Positions 5,374 to 10,195 of a stretch of DNA of 10,195 bases are shown here, piece after piece. The notes beneath the pieces are model-generated. The model was not told the DNA's origin. It ran no database searches and saw nothing but the letters and a program-made list of their open reading frames with translations. Every line of letters starts with the position of its first letter. Position 1 is the stretch's first letter. The stretch comes from Baffinella frigidus (lineage: Eukaryota > Cryptophyceae > Cryptomonadales > Baffinellaceae). The stretch covers positions 568,000-578,194 of the forward strand of contig MU646462.1 of assembly GCA_026770585.1 (NCBI GenBank). Reading direction: 5' to 3'. A program made the translations under genes and the position numbers.

Positions 5374-5606
5374 CGTCAAACACTGATTTTTTTAGGTTTT
5401 ACCAGATCTTGCCAGTTTTTTTTTTCGTCGCGCGGGGAGCCCCGACGTTTTTCGCAAACGGGGGCCGCCACGTTCTCTCGCTCGCCAGGTACCAACGGGA
5501 TTCGCGGCACGATCGTTCGTGCGTCGGGCAGCCGTTCCTGCCAACGTGAGCTGCAGACCATCCTCTGCGGGACGCCGCTCAGGCAGGACAGGGGTCCCGT
5601 GGTCAC
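5374..5606 (+). promoter_or_regulatory. Presumed upstream region of the HA-domain gene
   Basis: After a T-rich stretch (to about 5425) the sequence turns GC-rich and free of recognisable foldback repeats. No TATA box is evident. An in-frame stop at 5547-5549 lies upstream of the chosen ATG. A CAG acceptor-like site at 5486-5488 is possible, so an extra upstream exon cannot be ruled out. Confidence 0.3.
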
Positions 5607-6441
5607 ATGCTCTCTTTCCCGAAAGCATCGGGACCGGTGAGGTTGGCCCTGCAGGATGCAGCAGACGGTGGCACCCTCTGGGCGGGACGATCGCAAGCGC
5701 GACGAGTCCTCTTCTTTGTCGTCCTCCTCGGGTCACTCGTGTTGGAAGCTGGCTCTTTCTCCTTCGGGCAGCCGAATCTTCCACGCGGCGGCTGGCCGGC
5801 ATTCCTCACGGCGCCGCGCCTGCCCCAGTCCTCCTGGGCAGCCGGAGCTCTGCTTCCGTGGTGCCGGCGCAGCCCGGGGGCTGCTCCCCCGCGTGTCATG
5901 CCTGTGGTCTTGTTCTCGCGAGGCATCACCTCCGATTCTCGCAACGTGCCATGGGCTCTGCACGCCACCGCAGGTCCAGTCTTGCAGTCCCCACGCCGCG
6001 CCCCGTTCTCGCTACAGTGAACTCGCGCTCTCCGCTGTCGTTCTCTCCGCTCAAGAAATATTGTTTCACCCTGTGTCAGTGTTTCCCCCCATCCAGGTGG
6101 CGGCAAGTCCGCTTCGGCCAAGTCCGAGAAGCAGAAGAAAAAGTTGGAGGACAAGGAGGAGGCGGATAAGGAGAAGGGCGTCGAGGTAAAAATCAATGAT
6201 GCCAAGTGGAACGGGCGGCTGGAGGAGCTGCGCTTGGTCGCAGCGGGCAACGGGGGCGCGGCGCACGTCTCCCAAGGCGACCCTGAGCGCCCGGCCCTCG
6301 GGACGTGGTGCAACACCCAGGTCTCTCTCTCTCTCCTCTCTCTCTCTCTCCTCTCTCTCTCTCGCTCTCTCCTCTCTCTCACTCACTCTCTCTCACGACA
6401 CGCAGGTGCGACGATCCCTAGCTCTGCCTCACTCGGGTTGA
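5607..6441 (+). CDS. Helicase-associated (HA) domain protein, three-exon model, C-terminally truncated
   Basis: Model: exons 5607-5973, 6097-6320 and 6406-6441, 208 residues, TGA at 6439-6441. Both introns (123 and 85 nt) start GT and end CAG, and both junctions keep phase. The first joins a one-base codon end to GT, making Gly-123. Residues 34-46 are hydrophobic (V-L-F-F-V-V-L-L-G-S-L-V-L), followed by F-S-F at 51-53; this may be a signal or anchor segment. Residues 126-152 are Lys/Glu-rich. Residues 159-200 match the start of an HA domain: K-W-N-G-R-L-E-E-L, a Gly-rich turn, H-V-S, then L-G-T-W-C-N-T-Q split by intron 2 and continuing V-R-R. HA domains are short helical, probably nucleic-acid-binding modules. 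The usual last third is missing, and the frame ends where repeats resume, suggesting truncation. Exon 2 is the best supported part; exon 1 and the start are inference, and the hydrophobic segment with a 33-residue lead is unusual for a signal peptide. Confidence 0.5.
6321..6399 (+). repeat. CT-rich simple repeat forming intron 2
   Basis: Almost pure CT dinucleotides with occasional CG or CA fill the intron between CAG|GT at 6320/6321 and CAG at 6403-6405. Polypyrimidine composition fits an intron but is also a simple-sequence repeat like those at 9946 and 10145. Confidence 0.8.
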
Positions 6442-6656
6442 CCGACTATTCTCAAGTTGACAGCCTGGGTTTGCGGTACACATACGCCAACTTTGGAGCG
6501 GGAAAGATCCCGGGCCCACCAAATTGGTGTGCCCAAATAGACTGAGACGGAGCCAGGATCCTCCCCCGCACGGAAGTCGACTGAACCGGGCAGGGAGCGT
6601 TCTGGGACGGTGGTAACCGAACCGGAAGGGATCAATAACCAGACCAGCTGTCATTA
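6442..6656. other. No gene; small inverted repeat
   Basis: GGGCCCACCAA pairs with TTGGTGTGCCC at 6512-6534. The rest (to 6656) shows no domain or element that could be recognised. Confidence 0.4.
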
Positions 6657-6813
6657 GCCCATCCACCAGCCCTCCGAGGCGGACCAAATCGAGGCTGGAG
6701 CATGCGCCAATTCCTCGGGCGGCACCTTCAAAAACGAATGTGCCACCCGAGGAAATGGCTCCAAACAATTGTCGATTTGGTCTGCCTCGCAGGGCTGGTG
6801 GATAGCCATGGGC
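6657..6813. mobile_element. Foldback element O (about 157 bp)
   Basis: The left arm (GCCCATCCACCAGCCCTCCG, onward through ACCAAATCGA) and the right arm (TCGATTTGGTCTGCCTCGCA, onward through GATAGCCATGGGC) are reverse complements with scattered mismatches and small gaps. Pairing continues inward through CCTCGGGCGGCAC / GTGCCACCCGAGG. It is the longest foldback in this half of the window apart from K and A2. Confidence 0.8.
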
Positions 6814-7255
6814 GAAGCTGACACGCACCCCTGCTGTAGTAGCATGTTAATCCAGAGACATGTTTAATTCAGATGAAGAAGAATCCCCATTTGTTCATAG
6901 GAGGTGGCCGAAGGCTATTTAGGGCCCTCAGAAAATTTAATTAGGGCCCGAATCCGGTTTGATAGGCCATTTCCTTTTAAGTTAAACATGCTCCCGGATG
7001 AATGTTGTGTCACGGTCCGCGTTTCCTGGTTCGGCGGTACGGGTCTGAAGTTGCTCTGTTTCACCGCCCGTACCACAGCACACAGCTGAGTCTCAACCGC
7101 AGACCGTTGCCTACCGTAGAGTCCCAGGTCTTATCTCTTAGGGGTGATTCACGAATCCCTTCGAAGTCCGCTGTGTGGCTGAGTCCACCCCCACAGCACA
7201 GACAGCTGAGTTGCGCCCGTGAAAGCAGAAGAATATGGAGCGGCGCGGAGAACTC
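6814..7255. other. No gene; weak repeats
   Basis: A weak inverted pair CATGTTTAA / TTAAACATG lies near 6859 and 6979. A direct repeat CCACAGCACA..CAGCTGAGT occurs at 7073 and 7191. A perfect hairpin GCGCGGAG / CTCCGCGC lies at 7243-7260. Frames here show no known domain. Confidence 0.4.
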
Positions 7256-7465
7256 CGCGCGGACCGGAAGGCTCGTCTCCTCGAGGTGCCTACTCAGAAG
7301 ACTACACGGACCACTTTTGAGCCGGAATTGGATCCCTTTCTTCCATTTGTATTGGAAATTGGACACGTTACCCCGGATATCCGGGGCTAAGTGGGAACCG
7401 TAGCCTCCTGAGTGGTTCTCTCTCTGGCTCGGTCCGCGGACCGGAAGGCTCGTCTCGTCGAGGTG
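7256..7465 (+). repeat. Direct repeat V (7256-7288 and 7433-7465) and a 16-bp palindrome
   Basis: CGGACCGGAAGGCTCGTCTC followed by C or G and TCGAGGTGC occurs twice, about 177 bp apart. Between them CCCCGGATATCCGGGG at 7371-7386 is a perfect palindrome, within a 25-bp block also found at 1261-1285. Confidence 0.7.
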
Positions 7466-7489
7466 CTCTCTCTCCCTGACTTTATCTCA

Positions 7490-7634
7490 CACAATGGATT
7501 TATCAATTGGTTTTGGAAAGTCAACTCCCTCACAAAACCGCCGACTTAATATTTTAATAAGTAATAGTAAACAATAAGTTGACGATTTTGTGGGGGGAGT
7601 TGACTTTCTATAACCAATTAATAAACACATTGTG
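7490..7634. mobile_element. Foldback element C (145 bp)
   Basis: Arms 7490-7548 and 7575-7634 pair with few mismatches, from CACAATGGATTTATCAATTGG inward. The inner third (AATAAGTTGACGATTTTGTG and partner) matches the inner third of family B, although the outer ends are unrelated. Confidence 0.82.
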
Positions 7635-7672
7635 CGAAATAAGACTGGGTCCGGAAACGGCTTCGATGCTGC

Positions 7673-7844
7673 CCACGCAAGAGTGTAGGGCTGACCTGGG
7701 AAAACAAGCCAGTTCACACGGAATTTGTAACAAATTTGCGAAATTTCGATTTTTATGTGGGAAGAATGTCCACTTATGAACTTAAGAAATAGTAGAATTC
7801 TACTATTTCTCCTGTGGGTCACTCTGCCCTACACTCTTGCGTGG
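7673..7844. mobile_element. Inverted-repeat element S
   Basis: CCACGCAAGAGTGTAGGGC at 7673-7691 is the exact reverse complement of 7826-7844. The interior is AT-rich and holds the palindrome at 7785-7810. Outer limits are uncertain. Confidence 0.65.
7785..7810. repeat. 26-bp perfect palindrome
   Basis: AGAAATAGTAGAA followed directly by its complement TTCTACTATTTCT, with no spacer and an EcoRI-type GAATTC at the centre. It lies off centre within element S. Confidence 0.9.
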
Positions 7845-7953
7845 CAAGTTCACGTGTTGGCACCGCGCGACCGGGAAATCAACTTCGCAGTCGACTCAAT
7901 GAAAGTGGCCCTGAGTCTGGCGGGCAGCGGTCAAACACCAGCAGACCAGTGTC

Positions 7954-8040
7954 AAGAGTGCCCTGGTGTTAGGCCTGCCTGGTGTTGGGTGCCTCCTGGT
8001 ACAAATACCAGCAGTCTAGTACCAGGGCAATCTGATAGGA
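7954..8040 (+). repeat. Dispersed repeat LM, copy 1 (empty K site)
   Basis: It contains GCCCTGGTGTTAGGCCTGCC, then GCCTCCTGGTACAAATA with TA at 8000-8001. Its 3' part ends in a reversed piece (GTACCAGGGCAATCTG). It aligns with copies at 8342-8618 (reverse, interrupted by K), 9244-9286 and 10094-10147. Confidence 0.7.
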
Positions 8041-8068
8041 AAACGGGTTTGATTTACAACTTTCTGGC

Positions 8069-8135
8069 AATGAAATTTACTACATATAATGAGTTTTACT
8101 AGTAGTATTAAAGCATTCGTGTAGTAATTTTCATT
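8069..8135. repeat. AT-rich near-palindrome (67 bp)
   Basis: AATGAAATTTACTACA at 8069-8084 pairs with TGTAGTAATTTTCATT at 8120-8135 (one mismatch), and the interior pairs imperfectly. A palindrome-like GGTTTTAAAATTAAAACC follows at about 8144-8161. Confidence 0.65.
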
Positions 8136-8341
8136 GAATGCAATGGTTTTAAAATTAAAACCGTTTCCGCATTAAATCTGCCGCTTCAACGTCCACACGG
8201 AGGCGTCCACGCGTCCGGTGTAGCCACGTCACTCCCTGTTTTTTTGTAAAGCGCTTCATCTTTTTACCCTTTTTATAAAGACCAAGTCCATACAAAACGC
8301 CTATAATCGACATTTAAAAAGGGTGCTGGGGCAGCCTCGTG
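8136..8341. other. No gene recognised
   Basis: AT-rich at both ends, with an ACACGGAGGCGTCCACGCGT segment near 8200. No repeat partner or domain was found. Confidence 0.35.
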
Positions 8342-8618
8342 CGGGAGGTGGGCCCGCGCAACTCACTTGAGAGAACCGGGCAAGGTTTGTATAGCCATTC
8401 CGGTAGGACTTGTCGCGTTTTCGACTTCGAGATTTCAAGATTTCAGACTTCAAAAAGGTTTTAAAGGGCGTAAAATGTTTTAGAACACACCGTTTCAAAT
8501 CTCATGGTACAAATGAAGTCTCGAAGTCTCGAAGTCTCGAAATCGAAAACGCGACAAGTCCTACCGGAATAGCTCTACCAGGAGGCAACCTACACCGGGC
8601 AGGGCTGGCACCAGCGGA
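8342..8618 (-). repeat. Dispersed repeat LM, copy 2 (reverse, interrupted by K)
   Basis: On the minus strand the right part (8576-8618) gives GCCCGGTGTAGGTTGCCTCC then TGGTA. The left part (8342-8391) gives TACAAACCTTGCCCGG, continuing to AGTGAGTTGCGCGGGCCC. The two parts join seamlessly if K is removed. Confidence 0.75.
8392..8575. mobile_element. Element K (184 bp, TA-target MITE)
   Basis: Inverted ends TAGCCATTCCGGTAGGACTT and, from the other side, GAGCTATTCCGGTAGGACTT continue into GTCGCGTTTTCGA. TA lies on each side (8390-8391 and 8576-8577). The interior carries GAAGTCTC three times in tandem (about 8516-8539) and inverted GACTTCGAGA. LM copies at 7954 and 10094 lack it, showing the insertion point. 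No coding frame of note. Confidence 0.88.
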
Positions 8619-8679
8619 ATCCGACACCTGGCCACTAGCGATAGACTGACTACCAGCGATAGACTCGCAATAGACAGTT

Positions 8680-8838
8680 CACTCGGAGTCAGATCATTTC
8701 GCCTAAGTCAACTCCCCCTGAAAGCCGGCGCCTTAAGTCAAATGCCGTCCATAGTGGCCAGGTCCATCTAAACGAAAACAGGGGAAAGTTGACTTAGGTG
8801 AGCTGGTTGACTTAGCTGAAATCTTGTGGCTCGGAGTG
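8680..8838 (-). mobile_element. Element A2 (159 bp), reverse of A1
   Basis: Same length and about 90 percent identity to A1 by eye, opposite orientation, ends CACTCGGAGTCAG and GGCTCGGAGTG. CAGTT lies on both sides (8675-8679 and 8839-8843), a possible 5-bp target duplication. Confidence 0.87.
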
Positions 8839-8998
8839 CAGTTGGCTACTAGCGGTGGACAGAGACACTTTGGAACATGGCGGTTTAACGTTTCACTGGT
8901 CAACGGGTTCAGTTGATGAAGGTTTAATGCGGTTAAAAGCCGACCACACAACCGCCGACGCATTAGCTTTTACAGGTTCTCATCGCTGTCTATCGCTA
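8839..8998. other. Between A2 and B2, no gene
   Basis: GTCTATCGCT at about 8988-8997 is the reverse of AGCGATAGAC, present twice at about 8637 and 8656, so A2 may sit inside a further decayed inverted repeat. Confidence 0.35.
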
Positions 8999-9148
8999 TT
9001 ATCTCAGAAAAGGGATTCTAAAATTCGTTTTCTTGCGTCAAATTTAGTACAAATTCTTCAACTCATTCTTTTCTCTTCGCATAAGCTGACATATTTCAAG
9101 GAGAATTGACTTAAGAAAACGAATTTTAGAACCCCTTTCCTGAGATAA
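8999..9148. mobile_element. Element B2 (150 bp)
   Basis: It matches B1 in both ends (TTATCTCAGAAAA, TCCTGAGATAA) and in exact length, with a more divergent interior. TA flanks it on both sides. Confidence 0.85.
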
Positions 9149-9243
9149 TATCGACTTGTTAGGTCCTCCTCCAGTGGCTTGCCTCGCCTTGAAAGGCCCT
9201 TACGACGGCGTGCCTCCACTTTATATCGCTAACAGTCGAGTGT

Positions 9244-9286
9244 CAGATTGCCCCGGTGCTAGTCCTGCCCGGTGTAGGTTGCCTCC
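9244..9286 (+). repeat. Dispersed repeat LM, copy 3 (5' part)
   Basis: CAGATTGCCCCGGTGCTAG, then CCTGCCCGGTGTAGGTTGCC. It matches the right part of copy 2 and ends at GCCTCC. Bases 9149-9243 show nothing recognised. Confidence 0.7.
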
Positions 9287-9318
9287 GTGTGAACGTGACA
9301 ACCCCTATCTCTGTCTTA

Positions 9319-9445
9319 CTTGATTTGAGCTCCTCGTCAATCCACCCCCCCCCCCCCATTTCCAAGGTGAATTTTGTCTCCCTCCCCAGGAAATTCACAT
9401 GAGAAATTGGGGGCGGGGGCGAATTTATGAGGAGCCTAAATCAAA
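9319..9445. mobile_element. Foldback element N (about 127 bp)
   Basis: TTGATTTGAGCTCCTCGTCA, then a C run and ATTTCC, pairs with GGAAATTCACATGAGAAATT, a G-rich run and TTATGAGGAGCCTAAATCAA. A 14-bp C run at about 9344-9357 is opposite an interrupted G run. Confidence 0.72.
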
Positions 9446-9521
9446 GTGGGGCAGAGCTACAAACCCCGCGTGCCACGGGATCTCTTGTCACGCCAGAATG
9501 ATTGAGGGAAACCGACGGTTT

Positions 9522-9545
9522 ATCCGCGCCAGAACTGGCGCGGAT
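9522..9545. repeat. Perfect 11-bp hairpin
   Basis: ATCCGCGCCAG, AA, CTGGCGCGGAT. A second small inverted pair CTTGA/TCAAG follows at about 9548-9561. Confidence 0.75.
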
Positions 9546-9945
9546 GACTTGAGAATTCAAGGCATTTCTTTCCCTTGGAAGATGTCAAAAGTGGATGTTT
9601 CGAATGCCCCGGCGTGGTGTGTTTGGTAAGGTTGAACGAAGGGGTGATGTGATATCTGAGGGTGGTGAGAGGTGGGCTCTGGGAGGCGACACGCGAGCGC
9701 AGAAAGATGCTCTAGAGAGTCACCTACCCAGAGTCATATATCACCGAGTATACAACAGTATACGAAGATTACTGAAACGGATGGCATGCTTTTAGATGGC
9801 CGGAGTTTCCAGTCAACTCTTTTTAGAGAGTTGGGGTTTCCAGTCAACTCTCCCAAGTGAATCTACGTTGGACGCCTAAGTGGATCTACGTGAGTGGCCT
9901 CACAACCTCGCATCCGTGGACCCCACACGGTGCCGTCCAGGTTAC
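9546..9945. other. No gene; short repeats
   Basis: GTTTCCAGTCAACTCT occurs at 9805-9820 and again at 9836-9851 (31-bp spacing), with an AACTCT/AGAGTT hairpin between. A TCTACGT word repeats just after. GTATACAACAGTATAC lies at about 9749-9764. No domain was found in the frames at 9399-9860. Confidence 0.4.
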
Positions 9946-10008
9946 GGGGGAGAGAGAGAGGGAGGGAGAGAAGGAGGGAGGGAGAGAGAGAGCGAGCGAG
10001 AGAGAGAC
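9946..10008. repeat. GA-rich simple repeat
   Basis: GA dinucleotides mixed with GGGA units. It is the reverse of the CT tract at 10145-10195, about 140 bp away. Confidence 0.9.
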
Positions 10009-10093
10009 CTCTCATGTGCATAGCTATCCCATGTACAGGTTGTGAGCCCATAGCCTTGCATCCGTAGGTGCCTTTAGAGCCTAGATTTCCACA

Positions 10094-10147
10094 CTCCTGG
10101 TGCAAATCTTGCCCGGTTGAGTCAACTGAGTTGCACGGGCCCGCCTC
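10094..10147 (+). repeat. Dispersed repeat LM, copy 4 (3' part, without K)
   Basis: CTCCTGGTGCAAATCTTGCC, then CGGTT and GAGTTGCACGGGCCCGCCTC. It aligns with both flanks of element K in copy 2 and has no insertion at the K position. Confidence 0.75.
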
Positions 10148-10195
10148 TCTATCTCTCTCTCTCTCTCCCTCCCTCCCTCTCTCTCTCTCTCTCTC
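10145..10195. repeat. CT-rich simple repeat at window end
   Basis: CT dinucleotides and CCCT units run to the last base. It may be the tract before an intron acceptor outside the window, or plain simple sequence. Confidence 0.88.

Noticed and set aside
5519-6169. 216-codon plus-strand frame
   Set aside because: It overlaps the HA gene model in another frame and has no domain; it reads through the intron 1 acceptor and exon 2 out of frame.
5603-6382. 259-codon open frame on the minus strand
   Set aside because: It starts in the CT repeat (R-E-R-E repeats), has no recognisable domain, and lies opposite the HA-domain exon, whose plus-strand motifs and splice sites are specific.
7487-7822. 111-codon minus-strand frame
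   Set aside because: It lies over element C and element S; the open frame follows from AT-rich inverted repeats.
7755-8102. 115-codon plus-strand frame with a hydrophobic start
   Set aside because: It spans the 26-bp palindrome, an arm of element S and repeat LM. The reverse strand reads a similar peptide because of the palindrome.
7954-8618. Repeat LM as a tRNA-derived SINE
   Set aside because: No convincing A and B box pair or tRNA fold could be seen, and no A-rich or simple-repeat tail is consistent between copies.
9522-9545. Hairpin as a bacterial-type terminator
   Set aside because: No T run follows and the window is eukaryotic; it is listed only as a hairpin.

Overview
This window looks like nuclear DNA of a eukaryote, most likely a protist or alga with small introns and a repeat-rich genome. 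Three things point that way. There are GT-AG intron boundaries with CT-rich tracts. There are 7-bp arrays built on CCCTAAA (the plant/alveolate type of telomere unit) and its variants. Eukaryotic domain fragments are present: a SAM domain, a helicase-associated (HA) domain and perhaps leucine-rich-repeat-like units. No bacterial operon, Shine-Dalgarno pattern, tRNA, rRNA or CRISPR array was seen. The lineage cannot be fixed from sequence alone. A hydrophobic segment followed by an F-S-F motif in the HA-domain gene model would suit an alga with a secondary plastid, but this is weak.

Layout. 1-1135: a SAM-domain exon, a second broken copy of that exon, and three arrays of telomere-like heptamers in two orientations, with a 108-bp foldback element between the SAM copies. 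1200-4360: an almost continuous field of short inverted-repeat elements (MITE-like, non-autonomous), often nested or directly abutting. One family (called D here, TA-flanked, about 118-121 bp) appears eight times, whole or in part. 4370-5375: a cluster of TCAYGA motifs, a two-unit 57-bp repeat that reads as a 19-residue repeat, and an 82-bp tandem repeat. 5375-6441: the only stretch that looks like an ordinary GC-rich gene, modelled as three exons encoding a 208-residue protein with a C-terminally truncated HA domain. 6442-10195: more inverted-repeat elements and dispersed repeats, including second copies of families A and B at exactly the lengths of the first copies (159 and 150 bp).

Nothing here can be read as an operon or pathway. 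The main biology visible is transposon dynamics. At least nine inverted-repeat groups are present, no transposase is visible, some families share internal cores but not ends, and one element (K) has its pre-insertion site preserved elsewhere in the window. Element letters (A, B, C and so on) are labels used only in this annotation. Long open frames in the window mostly run through inverted repeats or simple repeats and were not called as genes.
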